Shown: positions 7,951-16,643 of the stretch, piece by piece | Numbering within the stretch: the stretch's first letter is position 1 | Layout: every line of letters starts with the position of its first letter | Source of the DNA: Verrucomicrobiales bacterium | Lineage (GTDB): Bacteria > Verrucomicrobiota > Verrucomicrobiia > Verrucomicrobiales > DEV007 | Assembly (NCBI GenBank): GCA_029213025.1 | Contig: JARGOZ010000007.1 | Coordinates: 10,084 to 57,183 of the forward strand | Length of the DNA: 47,100 bases | Direction of reading: 5' to 3' | Translations under genes and position numbers: made by a program | Notes under the pieces: model-generated | What the model was told of the DNA's origin: nothing | Databases searched by the model: none | What the model saw: the letters and a program-made list of their open reading frames with translations, nothing else

Positions 7951-9453
7951 ATGAATAAACACAAACTATCCGGGCTGTCCCTTTTATTGGGTATGACAAG
8001 CGCTTTGCTTTGTCTCAACAGCCAGGGTGAAACAATGACGCTGAACGAGGCGATTTGCCGGGCACTTGAACACGACCCGACAATCAAGAAAATTTACGCC
8101 GACGTTATGTCAGCAGAAGGATATTCGAAAGAAATCCGGGCAGAAAGAAGACCGCAACTTACTTTAAGCAGCGATGCAGGATACGGATACCGCAGCCGCA
8201 GCATAGGTGGGTTGGCTACAGGAGGGAACGATCTTTTCGACCGGAGAGCCGGTTTAATCCTGGAGCAGTTAATTTGGGATAACGGCTTCAGCTGCCACAA
8301 ATGGAAAGATGCCAAATGTCGCCAGCAGGCAGCTGTTCTACTTGTCCGGGCTCAGAAAGAATCCACTGTGATGGGAACCGTCGCCGCCTACCTGGCTGTG
8401 CTGAAAGCCAGAAAGCAAATTGACCTGGCGAGGCGGAATGTCGCTTCCCACCAGAAGTTTTTCTCCCTCGCAAGGGACAGGGCAAACGGAGCCGGGAATG
8501 CAGCGGATGTCGAGCTGTCGCAAGCCCGCCTTAATCTTGCCAAATCACTTTTGAAAGAACGCGAGCTGGATCTCAATCAGGCGGAGGCCGACTTCGCCCG
8601 CTTTGTCTGCGTGAAGCCTCCGGCACTGTGCCAACCTCACGTTCCGACCATCAGATGCATCGGTGATATTGATCCAACAGAAAACTTTCATTACAAAGCA
8701 GCCCTTCATCAGTGCAAAGCAGCCCAACTGGCCAATGCAGCGATTCGGAAAAGCCACGGGCCACAGGTTCTTCTGAGAGGAACCGGCTCCTACGGACAGG
8801 ATGTCCTCGGTATCCAGGGCGAAGATGAAGAAGTCAGCGCTCTGGTAGTAATGAACTGGAATCTGCTGGAAGGCGGACGAAGAAAGGGACTCGAGAAGAA
8901 AGCGGAAGGAGATATCGCAAAACAGGTCGCTATCGTCGATGAGACCAAAGTTTTGCTGAATCGCGACATCAAGGCACGCTGGGCTGATTATTCGACTCTC
9001 GGTGAAAGAATTGCCATTTTGGAAAACTACACCAGAGGACTGGGTGAAACCGTAGGGCTTTACCAACAACAGTTTGAACTCGATTCGCGACCGCTTCTCG
9101 GAGTTCTCGACATCGAAAACGAAAAAATCTCTTCGGAAATGCGCCTGGTCGACGAGCGCTACGAGAGAGAAGTGAATGCCTACCGCCTGCTCTTCTTCGG
9201 CGGGAAAATCACCTGCGCTACGGTCGGCGAGGAACACCTCTGCAGAGATGTTTGTATCAGCCTTGATTGCCCGGGAACAGATTGCCTCAACTGCATGCCA
9301 TCATGTGAGGTGAAGAAGATTTCCGGCCCATCCGTTTCTATCCAGGCAACAGTCGTAGCAACCCCGGTTGAAGAAGAAGCGAAGAAGAAGACTTTCAAAC
9401 TGTTTCAAGGCATAGGCAAAGGGAACAGCTCCGGGAAAAAACGGTCTCACTAA
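7951..9453 (+). CDS. TolC/LapE-type outer-membrane efflux protein with Cys-rich tail
   Basis: A 500-residue outer-membrane channel of the TolC family, probably the outer component of the type I secretion system encoded just downstream. It has a signal peptide (hydrophobic residues 7-25), a start MTLNEAICRALEHDPTIKK typical of LapE/AggA-like TolC proteins, and long amphipathic helices, for example TVAAYLAVLKARKQIDLARR and ADVELSQARLNLAKS. After the TolC fold (about residue 410) comes an unusual tail with eight cysteines between residues 416 and 452 (KITCATVGEEHLCRD, CISLDCPGTDCLNCMPSCE). A Lys/Gly/Ser-rich end follows. TolC proteins normally lack such a tail. No Shine-Dalgarno sequence is evident. 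Confidence 0.88.
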   Translation: MNKHKLSGLSLLLGMTSALLCLNSQGETMTLNEAICRALEHDPTIKKIYADVMSAEGYSKEIRAERRPQLTLSSDAGYGYRSRSIGGLATGGNDLFDRRAGLILEQLIWDNGFSCHKWKDAKCRQQAAVLLVRAQKESTVMGTVAAYLAVLKARKQIDLARRNVASHQKFFSLARDRANGAGNAADVELSQARLNLAKSLLKERELDLNQAEADFARFVCVKPPALCQPHVPTIRCIGDIDPTENFHYKAALHQCKAAQLANAAIRKSHGPQVLLRGTGSYGQDVLGIQGEDEEVSALVVMNWNLLEGGRRKGLEKKAEGDIAKQVAIVDETKVLLNRDIKARWADYSTLGERIAILENYTRGLGETVGLYQQQFELDSRPLLGVLDIENEKISSEMRLVDERYEREVNAYRLLFFGGKITCATVGEEHLCRDVCISLDCPGTDCLNCMPSCEVKKISGPSVSIQATVVATPVEEEAKKKTFKLFQGIGKGNSSGKKRSH

Positions 9454-9486
9454 TTAGCTGACCTCCAGCAAATTTTACATCCAAAG

Positions 9487-9518
9487 TGCCTTCGCTGCGT
9501 TGTGGCGAAGGCATTTTT
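9487..9518 (+). terminator. Intrinsic terminator after the TolC-type gene
   Basis: A perfect 9-bp stem, TGCCTTCGC (9487-9495) with GCGAAGGCA (9505-9513), a 9-base loop and a run of five T (9514-9518). It begins 34 bases after the TolC-type stop. It should end or attenuate transcription before the ABC transporter gene, which then has its own promoter. Confidence 0.88.
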
Positions 9519-9559
9519 GTGTTTACGATTCAATGCTGTATTTTTCATAAATATCATCA

Positions 9560-9588
9560 TTGACTATCATATTTATATGAATTACAAT
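9560..9588 (+). promoter_or_regulatory. Sigma70-type promoter for the ABC exporter gene
   Basis: TTGACT (9560-9565), a 17-base spacer and TACAAT (9583-9588), one mismatch each from the housekeeping consensus, in an AT-rich stretch. It lies 46 bases before the ABC start at 9635 and directly after the terminator of the previous gene. Called from sequence alone. Confidence 0.65.
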
Positions 9589-9634
9589 TTTTGCGACAGG
9601 TGCCAATTTCCCGTCGCCCGTTCAATATCCAGCT

Positions 9635-11845
9635 ATGGAAACACAGACAACCCAGGACTCCCGGCCATCGTCCGGCAAAAGTTTCGATCCCCTTTTGCAA
9701 TGCCTTTGCCGCATTAGTAAATTTCACCAGCTCCCTTTCAATGAACACACTGCGACTGCCGGACTGCCGACAGAAGACGGCAACCGGCTCAATCCGACGA
9801 ATCTTCTTCGGGCGGCCCGGCGGACCGGACTCGCAGGCAAGGTGGTGAAGCGTAAAATTAACAAAATCTCCTGTGATCTGTCTCCCGTGTTGCTTCTGCT
9901 GAAAAACGGAGGAGCAGCCGTTCTGGAACCCGGCGAATCACCTGCCCGCTTATTCATCCCCGGGGAGGATGGCCGCGATGAAGAAGTGGGCCTGGAATAC
10001 CTCAACAGCGAATACTGCGGCTACGCAATATTCTTCCAGCCTGTATCTCAGGAATCCGCCACTCCGGGTTCATCCACGAGGTTGGAATTCGATACACCGA
10101 AAGACAGGCACCTCTGGTTTTGGAAAACTGTGTGGCGTTTCCGCAGCTACTATTCTCAGCTACTGCCCGGCTCACTTTTGATCAATCTTTTTGCCGTGGC
10201 GATGCCATTCTTCATCATGATGGTCTATGATCGTGTCGTGCCCAACGATGCAGTGGAAACTCTGTGGGTTCTGGCATTTGGAGTTGCTGTTGTGTTTACT
10301 TTCGAATTTTTGATTCGTCTGGTCAGAGGGGCTATTCTCGAAAAAGCGGGAAAAGAAATCGATCAGGTGCTGGCCAGCGCTTTGTTTGAACAACTTCTCG
10401 CTATGGAAATGAAGGTGCGCCCCTCTTCAGCAGGCGTCCTTTCCGGGCGAATGAAATCTTACGAAACCCTGCGCGAGTTTTTTATGTCAGCCTCAATGCT
10501 GGCGCTGGTTGATTTACCTTTTGGCTTACTCATGATGCTGGTCATTTTCTATATAGGCGGACCGGTAGGCTGGGTTCTGGTAACGGCAGCAGCGACAGCT
10601 ATAATTATAGAGTTACTGATCCAGGGCCCGTTGCGGAGATCTGTAGCCAATTCCGTGTCCTCAGGAATCGAACGGCAGGCCTTTATTTCCGAAACCATCA
10701 ACGCCATGGAAACCGTAAAAGGCTCCAACTCCGAAGGTTTCTTTCAAAAACGGCTGGAACGAATGATGCACCAGGCAAGTGGTAGCGAAGTGCGCAGTCA
10801 CTGGTATGGATTGCTGGGAAATTCCACTACGGCATTTTTGATTCACTTGACCACGGTAGCGGTAGTTGTGTTTTCGGTATACAGAGTTCACTCCGGAGAT
10901 ATGACGATGGGCGCAATGATTGCCTGCGTTATGCTCGGCTCGCGATGTATGGCTCCGGTCTCTATGGTAACCGGCCTGATGACCCGGATGCAGCACGCTT
11001 TTGAAGCACTCCGAAGCCTGAACGGAGTAATGAAACTGCCCCGCGAAACAGCGGATGGAAAAAACTTCATCCGCAAGAAAACGGTTAACAACCAGTATAC
11101 ACTCCGTTCCGTCAGTGCGAGATATCCCGAACAGGCCCAGCCCGCTCTGGACAAAGTTTCGCTGGACCTTGCCCCCGGGGAACGGGTTGCCATTCTCGGG
11201 CGAATGGGCTCGGGAAAAAGCACACTACTTCGAATTCTCGCCAAACTATATGAAATCGAAGAGGGGGAAATCCTCCTTGACGGGGTTGATATTGCTCAAT
11301 ACCACCCCGCCGCCGTCCGGAGTGTAGCGGGCTACCTCCCCCAGGATGCCGCCGTATTTGAAGGCACACTCCGCGACAATCTGACTATGGGATCTACCGA
11401 TATCGATGATAGCGATCTCTACTATGCTCTGCGAATTGCCGGGCTGGAGGAAATGGTGCAACAACACCCTAAAGGCATCAACATGCCGGTAGGAGAAAGA
11501 GGCATTATGCTGAGTGGCGGCCAGCGACAGGCCGTTACCCTGGCCCGGGCGCTCGTGAGCCGCCCGAAAATGCTGTTGCTCGATGAACCGACGGCATCAA
11601 TGGATCTTCAGAGCGAGCGCAAAGTCAAAGCTGCGATCGATACCTACCTGAAAGAGGATGAAAGCCGGAGTCTTGTTATGGTTACTCACAAAATGAGTAT
11701 GCTGGATTTTATCGACCGGATCATAGTGATCGAAAAAGGATCTGTAGTAGCAGACGGAGACCGGGACACAGTTCTGGAATCAATGCGAACCCGCTCTCAA
11801 CCACGGAAAAAGCAGGGCGAAATTCAGGACCCTACCCCGGCGTAA
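9635..11845 (+). CDS. Type I secretion ABC transporter, LapB-like
   Basis: A 736-residue inner-membrane exporter with fused ATPase. Domain order: a C39-like N-terminal domain (about 15-140; SFDPLLQCLCRISKFH, AGLPTEDGNRLNPTNL, SPVLLLLKNGGAAVLE) lacking the peptidase DCG motif and so non-proteolytic; an ABC transmembrane domain (about 170-470); and the nucleotide-binding domain with Walker A GRMGSGKST (about 522-530), signature LSGGQRQ (about 626) and Walker B LLLDEPTAS (about 645). The N-terminal pattern is that of the LapB/LssB group, which exports large adhesins. No such substrate is in the window. The membrane-fusion gene follows after 22 bases. Confidence 0.92.
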   Translation: METQTTQDSRPSSGKSFDPLLQCLCRISKFHQLPFNEHTATAGLPTEDGNRLNPTNLLRAARRTGLAGKVVKRKINKISCDLSPVLLLLKNGGAAVLEPGESPARLFIPGEDGRDEEVGLEYLNSEYCGYAIFFQPVSQESATPGSSTRLEFDTPKDRHLWFWKTVWRFRSYYSQLLPGSLLINLFAVAMPFFIMMVYDRVVPNDAVETLWVLAFGVAVVFTFEFLIRLVRGAILEKAGKEIDQVLASALFEQLLAMEMKVRPSSAGVLSGRMKSYETLREFFMSASMLALVDLPFGLLMMLVIFYIGGPVGWVLVTAAATAIIIELLIQGPLRRSVANSVSSGIERQAFISETINAMETVKGSNSEGFFQKRLERMMHQASGSEVRSHWYGLLGNSTTAFLIHLTTVAVVVFSVYRVHSGDMTMGAMIACVMLGSRCMAPVSMVTGLMTRMQHAFEALRSLNGVMKLPRETADGKNFIRKKTVNNQYTLRSVSARYPEQAQPALDKVSLDLAPGERVAILGRMGSGKSTLLRILAKLYEIEEGEILLDGVDIAQYHPAAVRSVAGYLPQDAAVFEGTLRDNLTMGSTDIDDSDLYYALRIAGLEEMVQQHPKGINMPVGERGIMLSGGQRQAVTLARALVSRPKMLLLDEPTASMDLQSERKVKAAIDTYLKEDESRSLVMVTHKMSMLDFIDRIIVIEKGSVVADGDRDTVLESMRTRSQPRKKQGEIQDPTPA

Positions 11846-11867
11846 TTCTTTACCCGAATAAAATATT

Positions 11868-13154
11868 ATGAAAGACATTTCTATACGGGAAACCGAGCCG
11901 CTTGAACCTGCAAGATGGAGTACCGAAGAACTGGAAAAACTGACCCGCCCGGCGGAAACAGGTAACTCCAAAGCCCTCCGCTCGGAAGACATCGACTTTA
12001 CCGCGGATTGTCGAAATCTGGTAAGACGAAAGAACGGTAAAGTATTCATGTTACCCGGCATCCTGCTTTTGTGTATAGCCAGCCTCACATTCTGGGCGGC
12101 TCATGCAGAACTGGAAGAAGTGACCAGAGGCTTGGGTAAAGTTATCCCTTCAAAATCCGTCCAAACGATTCAAAGCCTCGAAGGCGGTATCCTGGCGGAA
12201 CTTCTCGTACGGGAAGGCGAAATCGTGGAGCAGGGGCAAGCTCTGCTTCGTATACGCGATGATATTTACTCATCGTCCTACGAAGAAAATCTTGCCAGGC
12301 GCGATGTACTTGCGGCAAGAATTGTCCGCCTCGAAGCGGAGGCTGATTCTCTCTCCGAACTCGATTTTCCGGAAGGGATTCGCCCGGATCTTATGCAATC
12401 GGAAACCAAACTTTTCGTAAAGAGACGTAAAGATTACGAGACCACTCTGGCGGCCCTGGAGGAGCGTCTTGCCCTGGCTCAGCGCGAAGAACAGTACCTC
12501 GCATCGGCCGGCCGGGCGGTATCCAAAGTAGAGATAACCCGCGCCAAAAAAGAAGGCGCGGAGCTGCAGGGTGAGATTCGCTCGCTCAAGACCCGCAGCG
12601 AACGCGAGGCAATGGAACAGTTTGACGCCGACCGCGCCGAACTGGAAGCACTCAATCTTGCCCTGCTGCGTGATAAAGATCGTCTGGATCGAACCTTACT
12701 CACCTCTCCCGTGCGTGGAACGGTCAACACGATTTATATCGATTCAGTCGGGCGGGTCATCGCCAGCGGGGAGAGCATTATGGAAATTGTTCCGCTTGAC
12801 GAAACGCTTCTGATCGAGGCAAACGTTCGCCCTTCCGATATCGCATTTATACGCCCCGGTCACGAAACTATGGTGAAGTTCACCGCTTACGATTTCTCGA
12901 TTTACGGAGGATTGAAAGGCAATGTGGAGCAGATCAGCGTCGATACCATCAAGGACGAAGAAGGCGAAAGTTTTTACCAGATCAAAGTGCGAACTACCGA
13001 ATCGACGTTGGGTAAAGACAAAGACGGCAATCAACTCACCATCATTCCCGGAATGGTGGCCGAAGTGGACGTTCTGACCGGCAGGAAATCGGTTCTAACC
13101 TACCTTCTCAAACCCATCAACCGGGCGAAACAGCGGGCTTTCCGGGAGAGGTAG
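11868..13154 (+). CDS. Type I secretion membrane-fusion protein, HlyD/LapC-like
   Basis: A 428-residue periplasmic adaptor linking the ABC exporter to the TolC-type channel. A cytoplasmic N-terminus of about 55 residues is followed by one membrane helix (VFMLPGILLLCIASLTFWAA, about 58-78). Then come the lipoyl half-motif SVQTIQSLEGGILAELLVREGEIVEQGQ, a long coiled-coil hairpin (about 140-265) rich in Glu/Arg/Leu, and the second lipoyl/barrel region LLTSPVRGTVNTIYIDSVGRV. The end, GMVAEVDVLTGRKSVLTYLLKP, is typical of HlyD proteins. Co-transcribed with the ABC gene (22-base gap). Confidence 0.92.
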   Translation: MKDISIRETEPLEPARWSTEELEKLTRPAETGNSKALRSEDIDFTADCRNLVRRKNGKVFMLPGILLLCIASLTFWAAHAELEEVTRGLGKVIPSKSVQTIQSLEGGILAELLVREGEIVEQGQALLRIRDDIYSSSYEENLARRDVLAARIVRLEAEADSLSELDFPEGIRPDLMQSETKLFVKRRKDYETTLAALEERLALAQREEQYLASAGRAVSKVEITRAKKEGAELQGEIRSLKTRSEREAMEQFDADRAELEALNLALLRDKDRLDRTLLTSPVRGTVNTIYIDSVGRVIASGESIMEIVPLDETLLIEANVRPSDIAFIRPGHETMVKFTAYDFSIYGGLKGNVEQISVDTIKDEEGESFYQIKVRTTESTLGKDKDGNQLTIIPGMVAEVDVLTGRKSVLTYLLKPINRAKQRAFRER

Positions 13155-13305
13155 AAGCTTTTTTCCCGGAACCGGTGCCACGTCCGCCGCACGGCAAATC
13201 TCTATTTAAAAAATCCACCGTTCCCCAATTTTCATACGTTTCAGATCCATAAATCCGGGAATCAGATCCTTTGCATCTCTGCGTATTCTGTAAAGAATAT
13301 CCGGT

Positions 13306-15327
13306 ATGAAATATTTTCCGGGAATTTTGTCCCTGTTGCTCTGCTTCGCGTCCCTGAACGCCGCTGAAAAACCCAATGTCATCCTGTTTATGGCGGACGA
13401 TATGGGAATGGGCGATACCAGTGCCTACCAGGATTTCACGGGAAATGCCGATGATGTCCAACTCGCCACGCCGCAAATGGAACGTCTCGCTAAGATGGGC
13501 ATGCGCTTTACCGATGCTCACACCCCGTCTTCGCGCTGCACTCCTACCCGCTACGGGCTTCTCACAGGACGCTATCCATGGCGGAACCGGTTAAAATACT
13601 GGGTTCTCTACGGTTCCCAGGGAGACCCGATGATCGAGCCTGACCGCCCCACTCTTGGCTCATTGTTTCAGGAAAACGACTATGCCACCGCCCTGGTGGG
13701 GAAATGGCATGTAGGGCTGCGTTACCGCAAGACAAACGGTGATCCGGCTGCGGAGTTTCTCGATGCGGATCTCACTCAACCAATGCACACCACACCACTT
13801 GATCACGGATTCGATTTCTGCCGGTTCACCTCAAGATCCCACGGCACCTCCGGCCCCAAACCCAAAGGAAAGAGTAATACACCTGAACAAAACAGCGGGC
13901 CGGGTCACATTCACGGCCGGATTGTAGTAGGCGCCACTGGAGAAGGTCGGAAGCTCGTCGATGATGGACCCAATGCTTACGTGCTTAGCAAACTGGGTGG
14001 ACGACACTCCGACGAAGCGATGGAGTTTCTCGACCTTCAGGTACAGAATCAAAAACCGTTTTTTCTCTATTACCCGTCCAATTCCAATCACGGACCCTAC
14101 ACTCCGGATTCCAAAATTAACGGAGTGGCCGTAGCCGGTGCCGCCCGTACCAAATCAGGCGAGCCTATGGATGCGCGACACGACTATATTTATGAAAATG
14201 ATGTCGCTCTCGGAAGATTTCTCGACTACCTGGAATCGACAGACGATCCGCGCAACCCAGGCAAGCCATTAATCAATAATACTATAGTGATCTTCACCAG
14301 TGACAACGGAGCGGAGAAAAATTCCGACATTGCTTCGGGTCCGTTCCGGAGCCACAAAGGCTCCGTATTTGAAGGCGGGCACCGGGTGCCTTTTCTTGTC
14401 GCCTGGAAAGACGGAGGGATTCCCGTTCAAGACAATGCAACGCCCATCGGATTAATCGATCTATATGCTACATTTTCCGGGATTCTCGGGACTCCCCTGC
14501 CCGACTTGAGAAAAGGCGAAAAAGGCGGCGAAGACAGTATCAGCCTCGTGCCGGCTTTTCAGGGGAAACCGCTGGAAAAACGACCTCCGCTGTTTTTCAA
14601 TGACCATAAAGAAATGAAAAAGCGGGACAACGCTGTTGCTGCGATTCGTCTGGACGATCCTGTAGTCGACGGAAAAATATATACCGGTCAATGGAAACAG
14701 TTTTTCGATCCCGCACTACTTCGGGAGGCGAAAGCACAACCCTTTGCTCTATACGAACTCAAAAGTGATCAATGGGAAACAACTGACCGGCTTGCCGAAA
14801 CCGGTCTGCAACCTCTGGTTAAACATTTATCCCGTCTTGCTGAAGACGCCAGGAATACCGGAGGAATCCGCTATCTCAATTTCGCGCCCGAAAAACGAAT
14901 TCTATACCACTGGAAAAAAGGTATTTCTTTACCTGACACTGATTTAAAATTGACGATTCGAGGCGGCAAAGATGAACCTTTCGATATCAATGAACGCGGG
15001 CTCGGCCTGATAGGTGGAAAATATAAACAGGTAGACCAGGGCGAGGCTCTGCTTTTGTCATTCGATCGCGATGTAATAGTCGAGTCTGCCGGAGTCGCCG
15101 CCGGCAACGGTACCTGCGGTGGCTTTTACCAGGTAGGTGACAAAGCACCGCTCGCGATCTATTGTATCGACGCCGATAACGATGCTAAAGATCAGCAGGG
15201 CCTTCTCAGCGACATCGGGGTGCTGAAAAAAGGCGAAATCCTCCGGCTCGACAGCAGCCCGCACTACGGCGTAGAAAGTCCCGGCCAGTGGCGATTACAA
15301 TCCCTGGCCGTTCGTCCGCTTGAGTAA
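13306..15327 (+). CDS. Secreted sulfatase 1 with extra C-terminal beta domain
   Basis: A 673-residue S1-type sulfatase that removes sulfate esters from a glycan; the exact substrate cannot be read from sequence. Signal peptide residues 1-20 (ending LNAA). Metal-binding MADDMG (D31, D32), formylglycine motif C78-TPT-R82, GKWHVG, and TSDNGAEK. The catalytic and C-subdomains end near residue 510. A further region of about 150 residues (from TGGIRYLNFAPEKRILYHW) is predicted beta-rich, may bind carbohydrate, and makes this protein longer than the other three sulfatases here. It follows the secretion operon by 151 bases with no terminator seen. The Cys-type motif needs a maturase, which is not in the window. 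Confidence 0.92.
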   Translation: MKYFPGILSLLLCFASLNAAEKPNVILFMADDMGMGDTSAYQDFTGNADDVQLATPQMERLAKMGMRFTDAHTPSSRCTPTRYGLLTGRYPWRNRLKYWVLYGSQGDPMIEPDRPTLGSLFQENDYATALVGKWHVGLRYRKTNGDPAAEFLDADLTQPMHTTPLDHGFDFCRFTSRSHGTSGPKPKGKSNTPEQNSGPGHIHGRIVVGATGEGRKLVDDGPNAYVLSKLGGRHSDEAMEFLDLQVQNQKPFFLYYPSNSNHGPYTPDSKINGVAVAGAARTKSGEPMDARHDYIYENDVALGRFLDYLESTDDPRNPGKPLINNTIVIFTSDNGAEKNSDIASGPFRSHKGSVFEGGHRVPFLVAWKDGGIPVQDNATPIGLIDLYATFSGILGTPLPDLRKGEKGGEDSISLVPAFQGKPLEKRPPLFFNDHKEMKKRDNAVAAIRLDDPVVDGKIYTGQWKQFFDPALLREAKAQPFALYELKSDQWETTDRLAETGLQPLVKHLSRLAEDARNTGGIRYLNFAPEKRILYHWKKGISLPDTDLKLTIRGGKDEPFDINERGLGLIGGKYKQVDQGEALLLSFDRDVIVESAGVAAGNGTCGGFYQVGDKAPLAIYCIDADNDAKDQQGLLSDIGVLKKGEILRLDSSPHYGVESPGQWRLQSLAVRPLE

Positions 15328-15366
15328 AAGGCATTATTTTCCATGAAAGACCGGGCACAAGTTGAC

Positions 15367-15422
15367 TGTACCCTGTTACGTCTGCCATTGTACCCTGTTA
15401 GGTCCCGGACTGTACCCTGTTA
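15367..15422. repeat. Dispersed 22-bp repeat, cluster 2 (three copies)
   Basis: Three exact copies of TGTACCCTGTTA at 15367-15378, 15389-15400 and 15411-15422, with starts exactly 22 bp apart. The spacer between copies 2 and 3 contains GTCCCGGAC, a perfect palindrome around a central C. The cluster ends 8 bases before the TTG start of alr. The TAA of copy 3 is in frame with alr, so the repeat blocks any longer alr reading. Confidence 0.95.
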
Positions 15423-15429
15423 AATCACC

Positions 15430-16539
15430 TTGAAACTGAATCCTCTCCGTCGTTGTTGGGCAGAAATTGATTTGTCCGCTCTGCGTTTTAACGCCGCCGC
15501 TCTCCGGAATCTGCCCGGCCCGGGGGCCGGACTGATGGCGGTCGTCAAATCGGATGGCTATGGCCACGGACTCGAACAAGTTGCCGGAGCTTTGCGCAGC
15601 GATGTGGATTGGTTCTGTGTGGCAAATGTGACAGAAGCGCTGCGGATTCTTGATTATTTGCCGAAAAATCGCCCTCCGATCCTGATTTTGAGCCCTCTTC
15701 TTCCCGAAGAATATCACACCGCGACTGCTCACGGTTTCTCCTGCTGTGTTTCCAATGCAAATGAGGTGGAACAATACGCTGCCGCCGCGGAAAGCCTCGG
15801 CCAAATTGCCAAACTGCACGCTGTTGTCGACACCGGTATGGGGCGAATGGGGGCTTCCGTTGCGGAATGGAATTCTCTGGTCCGCTCGGTGGAACAAAAT
15901 CCTTTCTGTATACTGGAAGGCGTTGCGACCCACTTTCCCAATGCCGACGAAGATCCGGTATTCACCCGGAACCAAATCGCAAAATTCCGAAGTCTGACGG
16001 AGAGTTTACACTGCGAAATTCACCTCGCAAACAGCGCAGGGATGATTGATTTTTCCGAAGAAATCGATTTCGCCACGCAAGCGAGAGTCGGTCTATCGCT
16101 CTACGGAATCTCCCCGGTAGGCGAGACCCGGATCAATCTGCGACCGGTTCTCACTTTAAAGTCACGGATCACTATCATCCGCGATATCGACCCGGGAACG
16201 ACGATCAGCTACGGAAGCACTTTTACCGCAGATCGCCCTATGCAGGTTGCGACGGTCGCGGCCGGATACGGCGACGGGTATCCCCGCCATCTTTCCGGTC
16301 AGGGTACCGACGTCCTGATTTCGGGAACCCGCTGCCCTCTGTTGGGACGCGTCACAATGGACCAGATCATAGTCGATGTGAGTCATCTCGAAAACGTGTC
16401 AACAGGTGACGAAGTGATTTTGATCGGGGCGAGTGGTTCCGAAACAATTTCCGCTTTCGAAATCGCGGAAAAATCAGGAACAATTCCCTGGGAGATCCTT
16501 ACCGGCATCACCAGTCGCGTCGAGCGCTGTTTTTTTTGA
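15430..16539 (+). CDS. alr: Alanine racemase
   Basis: A 369-residue PLP enzyme making D-alanine for peptidoglycan. The PLP lysine is K40 in AVVKSDGYGHG and the catalytic tyrosine is Y280 in AAGYGDGYPRH; LLGRVTMDQIIVDV is also typical. The reading frame can only start at TTG 15430, because an in-frame TAA lies three codons upstream inside the repeat and WAEIDLSALRFN, which sits near the N-terminus in Alr, begins at residue 10. The start is therefore unusual but well forced. The 3' end carries a possible terminator. Confidence 0.93.
   Translation: MKLNPLRRCWAEIDLSALRFNAAALRNLPGPGAGLMAVVKSDGYGHGLEQVAGALRSDVDWFCVANVTEALRILDYLPKNRPPILILSPLLPEEYHTATAHGFSCCVSNANEVEQYAAAAESLGQIAKLHAVVDTGMGRMGASVAEWNSLVRSVEQNPFCILEGVATHFPNADEDPVFTRNQIAKFRSLTESLHCEIHLANSAGMIDFSEEIDFATQARVGLSLYGISPVGETRINLRPVLTLKSRITIIRDIDPGTTISYGSTFTADRPMQVATVAAGYGDGYPRHLSGQGTDVLISGTRCPLLGRVTMDQIIVDVSHLENVSTGDEVILIGASGSETISAFEIAEKSGTIPWEILTGITSRVERCFF
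16512..16537 (+). terminator. Possible terminator overlapping the alr stop
   Basis: CAG-T-CGC (16512-16518) can pair with GCG-CTG (16524-16529), giving six base pairs with one bulged T and a 5-base loop. Eight T follow (16530-16537) and run into the TGA stop of alr. The stem is short but the T-run is strong. The next gene, ybeY, is convergent, so a plus-strand stop is expected here. Confidence 0.5.
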
Positions 16540-16643
16540 GGCATAGGCTCGTAAATGTCCCACCCCGGGTTGTAGCTTTCCCCAATGAAAGCGAAAACAC
16601 CGCGCAATTTGATTTCTTTTCACTCCCGGGATCACCAGGCGAA

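Noticed and set aside
13150..13305. Promoter TTGCAT for sulfatase 1
   Set aside because: No acceptable -10 box lies 16-18 bases downstream of TTGCAT at 13271-13276.
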